In this document: positions 11,020-20,989 of the stretch, one piece after another
Position numbering within the stretch: the first letter of the stretch is position 1
Layout: each line of letters starts with the position of its first letter
DNA from: Serripes groenlandicus
Lineage: Eukaryota; Mollusca; Bivalvia; Cardiida; Cardiidae
NCBI GenBank assembly: GCA_031761405.1
Contig: JASEVX010000003.1
Location: forward strand, 16,347,139-16,411,138
DNA: 64,000 bases
Direction: 5' to 3'
Notes under the pieces: model-generated
Told to the model about the DNA's origin: nothing
The model's input: only the letters and a program-made list of their open reading frames with translations
Databases searched by the model: none
Position numbers and translations under genes: made by a program

Positions 11020-11729
11020 ATAGAATGAGTGTAGTGGAACATAATTATTCTATTCTGTTCTACGGAACAAATGTCTATACGGCTATTGGGACACAATGTG
11101 TTGTAAAATTCAGCGATTTGTGGACAAAGAAATCGGTGAGAACGATTTCGCTGAAATTAGCCACACTGATAGACCACAATGCGATCTAGGTCTGGGCGGT
11201 TTCGTTATATCTGGGAAAGATCTAGTTTCAGAGATTTTTAAGGTTAAAACCCGAAAAATCGACATTTTGACTACATATTTCTGTAGATCTCGCACTAGCA
11301 AAAAACGGATTCAGCTAGAGACCTGAAATTCATACTGAAACTTGTCCAATATCCAGTACAAACAACGGTGTTTTTAAATTTCTCATACATTTAGTTTGGA
11401 TGCTTGGAGAAAGCTTTTAATAAGTGTTCTTGACTTAAAAAAACTCTGCGTGAATTCTTGGAAAGTGACGTCACGTCAGCGGTTTGACGTCATACGTTAG
11501 TCACTTTGGCGCCAAAACCCGATAATAATGTTCTATTTATCTTTTAGACTTATGGAGATAATGTTGGTGTTGCAAAATATTTGAGTGTCATCAATTGTTA
11601 CGTTTTGGATCATGTTATAATCGAAATAATATATTCAACATTGTGTGTGGTCGGTTGGTAGTTCGAATTCAATTCTGCTCCTCCCAACTCATTCTATCCC
11701 GTGAAACCCTTAAGGTGTCGCCTTTCTAG
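11020..11729 (+). repeat. HINE-like unit 6 (last, SINE-free)
   Basis: About 710 bp. The SINE site is empty (CATACGTTAGTCACTTTGGCGCC region). The 3' half resembles B units in sequence (CCCGATAATAATGTTC), so it represents the B lineage before SINE insertion, or a recombinant. The unit ends TTTCTAG followed by T and unrelated AT-rich DNA, which fixes the right edge of the array. Confidence 0.7.
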
Positions 11730-13415
11730 TAAAAAATATTATATAAGCCATGTCATGAGATAATAATATCAGCTATAGTATGAGGTAGTACTATTATTAA
11801 TAATATCAACTATATGTAGTTATATTTATAATGCTGTTTTCTTCACAAGCCTGTAAAATGTCATATCAAAATGTGAGGAGGTAGTTACAATGTTAATTCC
11901 TTCACTCGATGAAACATAATGAATGTATGTAATTATGAAAAAAGTAAAAGACTTATACAATGTTATAACGGAGAGAAATGTTATAAGAATTTATCAAATT
12001 AGTCTTTAAACCCGGAACGAAATGTTATACGGGTGGTAACTGTTGTTAGAATTAATCCAATCAGTCTTTTAAAGTAGAACCCACAATAAATGCTTTTATT
12101 TTGAAGATAAGTTATACGTTTATATTTTTCAGGTAGATGTTCCTTATATAAGTGATGTATTAAACATTTTAACCCTGGATATAACAGTGATATATGGAAA
12201 AAGCAAAATGCTATCATACATCAGATGGATATAAGAGTACAAGTGATACAATAAACATGATAAAACATTATAAAATCATGGATATAAATAAACGACATTA
12301 AACCCTTTAACTGGATATATAATATATATGTGTGAACAAATCTTCTGGCTTAGAATAATTAATTGTTATTTTTAACTTTACAGCAAAAAGGAAGACCGTG
12401 ATTCATACAGTCTGCTTTTAATCTTCACTTTTTTTTATTTGCCAACAAGGAAGACCGAAATCAGTCTATACATTCATACAGTCTGATTTTAACTTCACTT
12501 TTTTTTAAAAATCCATGAAAACAACTGAAAAATATTAAAACAATGTAGGTGGATAGATACATTTCGTAAATTAGTTCAGATCAAGATAAAACTGTACGGT
12601 CTTATTTTGATCTCAACTATTTGGCTTTTAACGTACTACACATAAGAACATAAAACATTACGTTATAAACCTAAAACTATTGTAGTTATTACAGATATGT
12701 TAAAAAGGAAGACCTAGATCAGTCTGTACATGCATACAGTTTGTATTATGAACCAAACATTGTATATTATGAATATGCGTAATATCATCCCATAACAAAG
12801 TTACTTTTCCCCTTAAGTAATCCTTTAAGATATTCCTTTAATATTGTCCTAAGAAACACAACGTTTTATAAAAACCTGCGAATAACTTAAGGTATACGTG
12901 TTCATCGAGCCTTGATTAGATAATTAACGCGTCGAAATCGTTAGGTGTACTATTTGCTTATACACATAACCAACTTCCTTCCGAAAAAAGTAATTATGAA
13001 AATGTGACCTTTTATGATCTATTTTTGAAACTGAATATGCTGAATCACTCTCAAAACTCATTTATCATTTCTTTATGTAATCGTGAACGTGACTTTATCG
13101 GATAGTTTACGCGCCAAAATCGTTAGATATACTATTTGCTTATACGTAAACAGCTTCCCGCCGAAATATTGACAAAACCTGGTCCATTGCATTATAAAAC
13201 TACACGGTTATAACACCATTAACTTGTTATATAGCATGGGACCTTCTTATGATAACTCGGGATGTTTAGATCGTGTTCGTTGTTAATATGCATACGGTAG
13301 AAACGTTTCTTTAACTCGTCGGAATGGACATATTTATATTCATTTAAACGATGATTCTAAAGCTTGGGAAAATGGCAAGTTTGATAAATTAAAAAGCAAG
13401 ACGATTTCTTTGAAA
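11730..13415. other. no gene; AT-rich with short direct repeats
   Basis: GGAAGACC-GATCAGTCT-ACAGTCT words recur near 12391, 12448 and 12707. A second pair of related stretches (AATCGTTAG-TATACTATTTGCTTATAC) is about 190 bp apart, near 12935 and 13120. No coding frame of note. Confidence 0.55.
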
Positions 13416-13419
13416 TGGT

Positions 13420-13712
13420 TGATTGAGTGATTGGTTGATTGGTTGATTGGGGTTTAACGCCGTTTTTAACAATTTCTCAGTTATATCACGGCTGCCAGTT
13501 TACCTACTCATGCATTTCGTGGTTTTCTCACACCAGTACTCCACACAACAATCTTCCCAAGCAACTGGCTGCTTTTCCTCATAGACTTAACCCATTGGTG
13601 GAAGGCGAATGACGCATGTCGCATTGACTTTTGTAAATCCTCGGAGAGAAAGTTGGCCGAGCCGGGATTCGAACTCACAACCCCTGGACTGAGCTACCGG
13701 GGCTCGGCTCTT
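13420..13712 (-). repeat. tRNA-derived SINE (V-SINE/RUDI-like), copy 2
   Basis: Minus-strand copy of the family at 248-507. The tail is GATTGATTGGGGTTTAACGCC at the left, the body words CAACTGGCTGCTTTTCC and GACTTTTGTAAATC follow, and the head at the right has B box GAGTTCGAAT. About 20 bp of the head between B and A boxes is missing (CCCTGGACTGAGCTACCGG), so it cannot be transcribed from a normal promoter. Confidence 0.8.
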
Positions 13713-13918
13713 TTAAATGGGAACTAGCGTTAAAACTTCGAGATTGTCTACATAATATGTATGGTAATATGCTTACCAAATATCAGTAGAACAGGTACTT
13801 TTTTAAAATTGTTTTTACTTAGATCGTTTCATATATGTAAATAAAACAATTATCTTGAAAAACAATCAATATAAACTTTTAGAGATTACATAAACTGTTA
13901 TCTTCTATCAATGAACTT

Positions 13919-14149
13919 ATGGATACTTTATATCTTTTTTCAGAATATCAGTGCTTCTACTTTAGACCAAGACGATATGTTAAAACAGCATTTCAGTTCG
14001 AAACCATGAGAAAGCGTAACAACAATCGAAGGAAGCCCTTCAACTTCAGAACCCCAATAGTATATAAGAGTAGAGTGGAAAAAAACAATAGAAAGCAAAA
14101 CAAAAATCGAAAGAAGTCCTCCAACTTCAGAAGCCCAACAGGATATTAA
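13919..14149 (+). CDS. unrecognised basic ORF at the left edge of the Polinton
   Basis: A 76-codon frame whose second half is rich in Arg, Lys and Asn, with a twofold internal likeness (NRRKPFNFRTP and NRKKSSNFRSP). I do not recognise it. Its plus orientation, its position just before other plus-strand Polinton relics and its basic nature make a Polinton small protein possible. The ATG is the first of the track frame; the true start is unknown. Confidence 0.3.
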   Translation: MDTLYLFSEYQCFYFRPRRYVKTAFQFETMRKRNNNRRKPFNFRTPIVYKSRVEKNNRKQNKNRKKSSNFRSPTGY

Positions 14150-14246
14150 AGTGGTATATCAACGCACTGGAAATTAATTAACTTTAAAGAATTATAACCG
14201 TTACTAACCAGATTGATCATACAATTTAAGGCTAGATAATTAAATA

Positions 14247-14460
14247 ATGACAGATGTGAAAAAGGGTAGACATAAAAATATATTTTGTGATACTTGTAAT
14301 AAGTGGATGATTGAATATCACGTCAGTCGTCAGTCGTCACTTAAAAAGTAAGCTTCATTTTACACCCAAACACTTTATAGCGAAATCCACCGATAAAAAG
14401 TATAAGAGAAAACGGAAATGTAAAGTGACATCCGTTATAAAGAAGTTTAAAGCAAAACAA
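14247..14460 (+). pseudogene. fragment with a single Cys-x2-Cys finger half
   Basis: A frame opening near an ATG at 14250 gives FCDTCNKWM..., then a stop or shift, followed by a strongly basic Lys-rich stretch. Polintons often carry a short zinc-finger protein near the polymerase, and the CDTC-NK pattern would fit. That is an inference from arrangement, not a clear match. Confidence 0.3.
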
Positions 14461-14491
14461 AAACTTAAATTAGGTTATACAAGGTAGCACG

Positions 14492-14909
14492 TTGAAAAAG
14501 TGTTCTCACGATCATGATAATATAGAATTGGAAGGATGCATCGACTTACAAAATAGTCAAAAGTCATCACCCGATATGTTTCAAAAGGCAAAACATAAAC
14601 TGTTCGAAGAAGAACAAGAGCTGCAAAATATAATGTTAGATGAAGTTCCTCAAAATCTTTTCGGTGCCTTAGGTCCCGATGATGATTGGGTTCATGACTT
14701 GTTACATCACTGTGAAAAATACAACAACGACACTTCTTCATGAAACTGATCTGAATGAGTTAAACGCATCTACAGACTTCCCGATGAACTTATTGAGCGG
14801 TAGTTTTCACAGATCTGAAAATACATGTAACGACCCTCATTTTAATCAGATTTCAGGGTATAAATGTGCCGTTTGCAATCCAATCAGTTATAAAGACTAT
14901 GAACATTTG
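14492..14909 (+). pseudogene. acidic, frameshifted ORF in the Polinton
   Basis: Frame 14492-14743 is acidic (SPDMFQKAKHKLFEEEQELQ) and contains LFGALGPDDDWVHDLL. The sense frame then shifts to the one at 14679-14912, with DLNELNASTDFPMNLL and a YKCAVCNPIS motif. I do not recognise the protein. Continuity of composition across the shift suggests one broken gene. It lies immediately before the BIR-like segment. Confidence 0.35.
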
Positions 14910-14913
14910 TAAC

Positions 14914-15051
14914 ATGAATTCGTGTGATACTGTACTGTTAGGTCAACGTATAAAATCGGAAAAGTATACAACGTATGAAGATCGTCTACAAACCTATCAT
15001 CATTGGCCAAAGCAAATGAAACAAAATAAGTACGCACTTTTTTTAAATTAA
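14914..15051 (+). pseudogene. BIR-like (IAP-type) domain fragment
   Basis: The frame starting at 14866 contains RIKSEKYTTYEDRLQTYHHW followed by PKQMKQNKYALF. An E-x2-RL-x-T(F/Y)-x2-WP core followed by a helix and L-A-x2-GF is how a baculoviral IAP repeat begins. The following CxxC...H...C zinc site is not present; the frame ends before it. The domain is therefore at best an N-terminal half. IAP-like genes captured by large DNA elements and viruses are known. The call is tentative. Confidence 0.4.
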
Positions 15052-15575
15052 AGAAGGAGATATATAGAGGATATTGATAAGAACGAGCCTTGGCGAGTTT
15101 TTATCACTTTTAGAAAACGAGTTTAATAAATTTCGTATTGAATGACCACGAATGTAATGTTCTTTTTATATCATAAATACTAATTTAATAATTTACAGCG
15201 CTATATCCATATAAACGTCGCTATAAAGCGCGCTTATTTACAAGGCTAAAGGTTACGTTATGACGTCACGTTACGTAGCATTGTTATTACACTAGTTGAA
15301 TACGCAATTTATTCAATGGCTTTATTACACTCCGGCGACGTCATTTATGATATAATGTTGAATGTTGCACATTTATGAAACTAACTGGTACTGGTGAGAG
15401 GTAAACGAACTTCGACTGGTTCGACAATATAGTTCATTCAGGTTTTCAATCTCGATGGAATAACGATGTTGAAAAGAAGCTTTTCCTTCAATAAATATGG
15501 ATATTTAATAGTGTTAAACATGGAAGGGATAAATATTTTTTTACTACAATCCTATTTTGACTTTTGTGACGCACA
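15052..15575. other. no gene recognised
   Basis: AT-rich. Contains one TGACGTCACGTTACG stretch near 15262. A frame at 15466-15699 runs into the flanking repeat and has no domain. Confidence 0.4.
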
Positions 15576-15589
15576 GGAAATACTTTTAA

Positions 15590-16325
15590 CAAGAGGCCCA
15601 AGAGGGCCAGTATCGCTACACGACCTTCAGGCAAAAATCATATCTCCAAACAATCCTGCTCCCTTATGGCCATGTGTTTTACCAACTACCATGTATTAAT
15701 CTTGTAGAGTGTAGATCTTGTAGAGTGTCACCCAAGGAATGTTTCTGCAAACTCATTTGAAAATCGGCCCGACACTTTCGGAGGAGAGGATATTTTAAGT
15801 TTTCACACTATAACCATATAAGTCGAAATAACCCCACCCCCTGGCGGCCATATTTCTCAACCAATCAACATTGCTGGAAGGATCCTGATAGAGGGTCAGC
15901 CTAGGAACATTTCTAAAAAAATATTTGAATATCAGCCAGACACTTTCGTGATTTTTTAAGTGTTCTCTTTAGCCATATAAGGCAAACTAGTCCCGCCCTC
16001 TGGCGGCCATATTTTTCGACCATTCAACATGGCTTGAAAGAATCTGATAGAGGGTCACCCAATAAACATTTCTACAAAATTATTTGAAAATCGGCTGAAC
16101 ACTTTCGGAGAAGAAGATTTTTTAAGTTTTCACTATAGCTATATAAGGCAAAATAGCCCCGCCCCCTGGCGGCCATGTTTTTCAATCAATCAATATTTCT
16201 TGCAGGAATTTAATAAAGGGTCACTCAATGAACATTTCTACAAAATTATTTGAAAATAGGTCTGACACTTTCGGAGAAGAAGATTTTTTAAGTTTTCACT
16301 ATTTTTTTCTTTTGGTTGCCATGGA
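15590..16325. repeat. dispersed repeat with four tandem ~165-bp units
   Basis: It starts with an AAGAGGCCCAAGAGGGCC segment. Four units then carry GGGTCACCCAA, TTTCTACAAAATTATTTGAA, GACACTTTCGGAGAAGAAG and CCCTGGCGGCCATATTTTTC. The TTTCT...TTTGAA word starts near 15741, 15910, 16070 and 16236, a period of 160-169 bp. The last unit is truncated. The block sits between Polinton gene relics and is presumably a later insertion. Confidence 0.75.
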
Positions 16326-16660
16326 AACCAGATTTTTGGATGACACAAAACAAAATAAAGAAATTTATCTTTGAAACTCGTGCTGTTGGAAAAAAGATTT
16401 TCATAAAATATATCTCTATGTATTATATATTAACTTAACGCGTTATATATCTCTTTATATTATATATGTATAAATATAGTTGTTTAGAAATAAAGAATTA
16501 ATTTAAATCAATCATTCTGTGTTTTACCTGTCCCATCCTAGAATGTAAATAAAGGATTGACAGTCACTTTTGAAACATTTCCATACACAACTTTATAATG
16601 GAAGCTGTTGTAAAGTTGGAAGCAAATTCTACTGCTTAAGTAATTGGGTAGTAAACTTTT
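16326..16660. other. no gene recognised
   Basis: AT-rich, with repeated TATATATTAACTTAACGCG-like and TATATCTCT words around 16410-16470. No supported frame. Confidence 0.4.
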
Positions 16661-16663
16661 CAT

Positions 16664-17200
16664 AGACTGATAATGATTTTTTTAAAATTATATGCGAAAA
16701 ACATATCGAATGACTGTAAATCCTTTAGTTATTTTCAACTATTAAAAGAAGCCGACGGAGCTTTCACAAGACCGATGAAAGCGATTTACTACTGTTATAG
16801 TGGCAATCAGCCTTTATTTGCGAAAATGAAGCAGACGATACCGAACATCATATTCTACGAAGGTCTTTTAACTAAAACAGAGTTTGAAAAGTAGCATATG
16901 AATAAACCAAGAGAAAAAGTCTTAGTCATCGATGATCTTATGACAGAGTCGGGATGTTGTCAGCATATATTGCAAATATGCGCACCATTTTAAGTTCATT
17001 TGCTTACTGATTTATCAAAACGTTTTTTGTCCCGTACGGAAATTTACCATCAGTCTGAACACTCAGTATGCTATGGATGCCTACAGAAAAGCTATTGATG
17101 CTAAATACGGTTATCTGCTTATAGATGTTTCATTACATTCCGACCCGAAGTATAAATTAAAGGGCATGATCTTACCTTCGCTGTTAACGATTATCTATTA
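16664..17200 (+). pseudogene. Polinton packaging ATPase (FtsK/HerA-like), broken
   Basis: The frame at 16673-16894 contains SFSYFQLLKEADGAFTRPMK and PNIIFYEGL. After an in-frame TAG, KVLVIDDLMTES gives a clear Walker B. Further on, in another frame, AYRKAIDAKYGYLLIDV matches the family C-terminal region. The Walker A position reads NDCKSFS, so the glycine of the expected G-x-GK(S/T) loop is missing. About 35 residues between the sensor region and the C terminus are absent. The family pumps genomic DNA into capsids; this copy cannot act. Confidence 0.7.
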
Positions 17201-17213
17201 ACCTGTGTAAGAC

Positions 17214-17522
17214 ATGAAACATTTTAATATAAAGCAAAAGGACCCTAAACGTTTGCTTCTTAATTCTTCTCATCAACAGCGTAAACTATTGATTGAAAAT
17301 ATTGAAAAGACTCAGATTAAAGCAATTGTACAAATTGTGTATTATGTATTGCTCGGCTATCGACCACTATCTTATGAAGAGAAAAAACGTCTGACAAGAC
17401 GAAAAACGATTATTCGTCAATTTATTAGCAAAGGGATTCCTTTGAAAAGTAGAAAGATATTGCTGTTGAACTATTTAAACTATATTTTACCTTTAATACA
17501 ATCGGTTAAAATCGATCTTTAG
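17214..17522 (+). CDS. small basic Polinton protein, open frame intact
   Basis: 102 codons, strongly basic, with KAIVQIVYYVLLGYRPLS followed by an Arg/Lys-rich helix (KRLTRRKTIIRQF) and a hydrophobic C-terminal stretch. Small basic proteins of this build sit beside the polymerase and ATPase in Polintons and are assumed to be virion components; the exact function is unknown to me. The ATG follows the ATPase relic by a few bases, and the next ATG (17525) lies two bases after its stop. That packing is typical of virus-like genomes. It is the only plus-strand Polinton frame without a break. Confidence 0.55.
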   Translation: MKHFNIKQKDPKRLLLNSSHQQRKLLIENIEKTQIKAIVQIVYYVLLGYRPLSYEEKKRLTRRKTIIRQFISKGIPLKSRKILLLNYLNYILPLIQSVKIDL

Positions 17523-17524
17523 AA

Positions 17525-17950
17525 ATGGCTCGCGAATTAGTGTTAGCACCGCAAAGTGAATATGAAAACTTAATCAATATGACAAATCAGTCGAATCAAA
17601 TTTGTGGTCAACGTTAAAACGAGGAAATGCCCTCAGATGTGGAAAAAGTAGGAAATACTTATGCGGAAAAAGGAGACGATTTAAAATTGGATACTGACTC
17701 AAATGAAAAATAGATAAACAGTTATACTCTCGTATAAAAATCGAGTGAGGATAACGAAAGACCAAAACTTGATGTGGATAAATCACTTATGGATATTAAA
17801 TTTGGTGACAAAATTGTGAAACGTAATTGGCGTTAATCGAAAAAAGTTACAGACCGTAAAACGAGTTTACAAAGGGAATAAATGGATTAACTACGAAATA
17901 TGGAAAAGGTGTATACTTAAACAAAATTGTAACACGATAAAGGTTGAAAT
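17525..17950 (+). pseudogene. small Polinton ORF, broken by several stops
   Basis: Opens with ATG (MARELVLAPQSEYENL...) two bases after the previous stop. It meets TAA after 30 residues, then further stops in the same frame, while the composition stays Asp/Glu/Lys-rich. The spacing suggests a real downstream gene of the same cluster. No family assigned. Confidence 0.4.
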
Positions 17951-18192
17951 ACATAATATAATGTATAAATACACTTGTCTCATAAAGTTTAGAACGGTAT
18001 TTAAACCATCCGTATTTTACCGCTAAACTTTTACCGCCAACACGTAGGCGCTATTCAAACGAGACTATATAACTCACTCTGATATACCTATAATCCATTT
18101 GAAATAGGTTGTCTGTTATGTAAGCACAGTGCTTTCATATGTGAATTTAAAAAATAGTTTGTGAATAAATGCATTGGTGTTAAGAATACACC

Positions 18193-20600
18193 ATGAAGAG
18201 AAAACGTGATAATAGCAATGAACGATGTGACTTACAACAACACAAGGACTTTATATATACAACATTTTCTAATAGCTATGAACAATAAGAGACAATGAAA
18301 CAACACATGATAAATCATATATCAAAACGAAAGTGTGATTTATTTCATAAAGCTTACGTACGTCTTGCCGACCTTAATAAGCAAAAGAGCTTAAAACATG
18401 GATTAAAACGCGAGGATAGGAACAGAGATGATTCAAGTATGTGCTAACAATGTAATAAAAGTTTCAATAGAAAATATAATCTAAATAGACATATCGCTTC
18501 TATGCATGGGACACATTCTCAACAAAAAAGACCTTTGCAGTTTGCTTGTAGACATTGTGAAAGTGAATTTTCAAATTATGATAAGGTATTTCAACACGTT
18601 CAGGAAAACCAAACGGGGGGGGGGGGGGGGGGGGGGGGGGGAAGTAACGGCATCAGATAGGAAAACGTTGGATACCAGTTTAGGACATGAAACTCAAAAC
18701 AGAACAGGGGAAGAAGACCATCAAGTCGATGATGAAACGGCCCTTAGAGACAATGTTTTTAAACAGGAATGTATATCCGAGACAAAACGAGTAATATGAC
18801 GTTTTAACATTTTTCGAAAATGTGCAAGAGCAAATAATATATTTTTTAGAAATAGATGACTGGGTGGTTTAAAGTGGAACTTCTGCGTACAGGTGGAGAT
18901 GGAAAGTGACGATGGGGAGAGTCTGTAAGAGCGGTTCCTTGTTTTAGAAGTCGTGCATTTACGTTACTAGTCGGAGTCAATTTGGATGAGTATGATTTAA
19001 ATCAAGCCATGCAAAAAATGCACGAGAGTCTAGAGACCTTCCTAAAACAATGATCACATTTGTATGTGAAGAAGGTTCTCAAAGTGGAAATGCACACCGT
19101 CCTGTATAAACCAATTATCGGATATACATGCATACCATTACCCACAACACTTGCGCTTAGCGGTAGTATATTAACAATTCATAACACTGATGAAACGTTT
19201 TTTATACTGACTTCTAGCTTCTTTACATCCGATAAATATCGAGCCAGAGCGTTTAGGACATTATGCAGCATTTGAACATGAAATACATATGACTGATGTT
19301 ACATATTCCGTGGCAATATCGCAGATACGCAAAGTGGAAACTAAAACTGAAAACATTTCCATTAACGTTTTCAGTTATGAAAATTGTTCTATTATACCGC
19401 TAAGAATAACAACATTCCCACAACGTCTTCACCCCGTTAACTTGTTATGGCTTAAATGTAGTGAAAATGGCCATTATTGCCTTATAACAAACTTAAATTG
19501 TTTTTTATAAAGAACGAAAACAAAATGGCGTCATGATTTTTTCTGTCCTTATTGTCTTCATGAATGAACTATTATTAGACGAGCACCAACCATACTGCTC
19601 TCGCAACGGGAGTTTAAGGAATTTGAGAATTTTTAACTACACACATGTTTACCGAATCCTAAAAAAAGCGCCACCATTCCCACCACTAAACTCGAAGTGT
19701 GTGGTTTCGCGTATAATGGAGTTAGTGAAGATAGTCGTTATACAAAACCGAACGTAGTTTATAACGGTAATGGCTCTTGTGAACGATTAATATTGTCAGG
19801 AAATTGTGAAAATTCGCGATACAATAAAGCTCATGTCGCACACGAAAGAAGATCAACAATTGCTCGATAATGCTATAGACTGCTGTCTATGTAAAAAGAA
19901 ATTTACTTCTTATGATGAGCAATACGCAAGATGAACAATACGTCACCATAATCATTTGACTGGTGCATTTAACAAATGTAATCTTAACTGTAAACAGGCC
20001 AAGATTACGCCAGTCCTATTTCATAATTTGAGAAATTTTGATGCACATATTCTCTGTCAAAATTTAGGAGAGTTTAAAAAATATAGGTTCAATTGTATTG
20101 CTCGAAATTCTGAACGATATGTTAGCTTCTCCTTAGGCGGAATACTGTTTCTAGACAGTTTTCTTCCAAGCATCTTAAACTCTTTGATAGATAACTTAGC
20201 ACCGGACGGTTTGGATGCTTTCCCACACTGATTATACGAACTCGAATCGAGAGATGATGCTAAATTATTTCTTCGCAAGGGTGTCTACCCTTATGAATAT
20301 ATGGATTCTTCGATAAATTCGATGACACAAACATCCCCTCGAAGGAAATGTTCTATTCTTCTACACAACGCGAACATATATCAGAAAAAGATTATGATTT
20401 AGTTCAAACGATTTTTTAGCATTTTAGAATGACGTGCTTGCGTGATCTTCACGATTTATTTGTTAGGACAGGCACGCTATTAATCTGTTCAGTTTTTGAA
20501 AGTTTCCAAAGTGTTTGCCTGGAGCAATATGGATTAGGAAAAGAGCGACATCGACCTTCTAAAAGAACTTCTATGAATTGATGAATGTATCCGTCTTCTG
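18193..20600 (+). pseudogene. polB: Polinton protein-primed DNA polymerase B, N-terminal and exonuclease part
   Basis: The ATG at 18193 leads to a C2H2 finger (CNKSFNRKYNLNRH, first Cys pair spanning a stop) and a second finger half. A G27 run follows. Then in turn come CFRSRAFTLLVGVNLDEYDL, LKVEMHTVLYKPIIGYTCIP, ISINVFSYEN, WLKCSENGHYCLITNL, the exonuclease motif FHNLRNFDAHIL, ISFSLGG-like YVSFSLGG and GVYPYEYMDS. The last recognisable piece is VCLEQYGL near 20520. At least eight frame changes or stops occur. The family copies the element from a protein primer. The palm motifs A and B are absent. Confidence 0.8.
18615..18641 (+). repeat. run of 27 guanines
   Basis: An uninterrupted G run inside the polB N-terminal region, between the finger frame and the downstream frame. 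Its length sets which frames are joined. The run is prone to slippage and to assembly error. Confidence 0.95.
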
Positions 20601-20640
20601 AAAAGTAAGATTTTATTTTGTTTCAAAAAATATATTTTTA

Positions 20641-20790
20641 AACGCATATGATGCGGGATTGTTAAATAGGGGCACATTCGACAGGCGAAGTTTCCAATAC
20701 AACAAGGGAGAAGACTGATACGAGTAAACAACTAAATGTAATGCGTTTATTACGGTCCTTTAAAAACTAATGATACATACACACATTCAG
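20641..20790 (+). repeat. Polinton inverted-repeat segment (left copy)
   Basis: The stretch with GGGATTGTTAAATAGGGGCA, AACAAGGGAGAAGACTGATA and AATGTAATGCGTTTATTACG is the reverse complement, with modest divergence and small gaps, of 33630-33780. The right partner lies just upstream of the integrase start, where a Polinton terminal inverted repeat belongs. The left copy instead sits between the N-terminal and C-terminal halves of polB. Confidence 0.75.
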
Positions 20791-20989
20791 TATTTCTGTC
20801 TACACAATGTTTTTATCATTATATTTCGACCACTATTAGAAGAATATTTTCAGAAATATAAATTACGATAGTGTTTTATCGTTTAACTTAGTAATATCGC
20901 TATAAACAACAACCTAATAGCAAATTTGTTTAACTTAATGAAACTTTATAGAAATATTAATATACGGGTTCAATCTTTTATGTTTTCAG

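Larger units (their letters stand above)
6975..11729. mobile_element. head-to-tail array of six Helitron-like (HINE-like) units
   Basis: Six units share the start ATAGAATGAGTGTAGTGGAA and the end AAGGTGTCGCCTTTCTAG: 6975-7710, 7753-8639, 8640-9374, 9376-10282, 10284-11018 and 11020-11729. Each has a subterminal inverted repeat: 26 bp at the start match, with three mismatches, the reverse complement of AATTCTGCTCCTCTTCACTC plus ATTCTA near the end. A small hairpin (AAGGT-GTC-GCCTT) follows that repeat, and CTAG then abuts a T. Subterminal inverted repeats, a 3' hairpin and a CTAG-T end are the known signature of non-autonomous Helitron/Helentron derivatives (HINE). No Rep/helicase is encoded. 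Head-to-tail stacking is known for this class. Confidence 0.75.

Noticed and set aside
6975..11729. CRISPR-like or bacterial repeat array
   Set aside because: Units are about 735-907 bp without spacers, and the surrounding DNA is clearly animal with spliceosomal and retroelement features.
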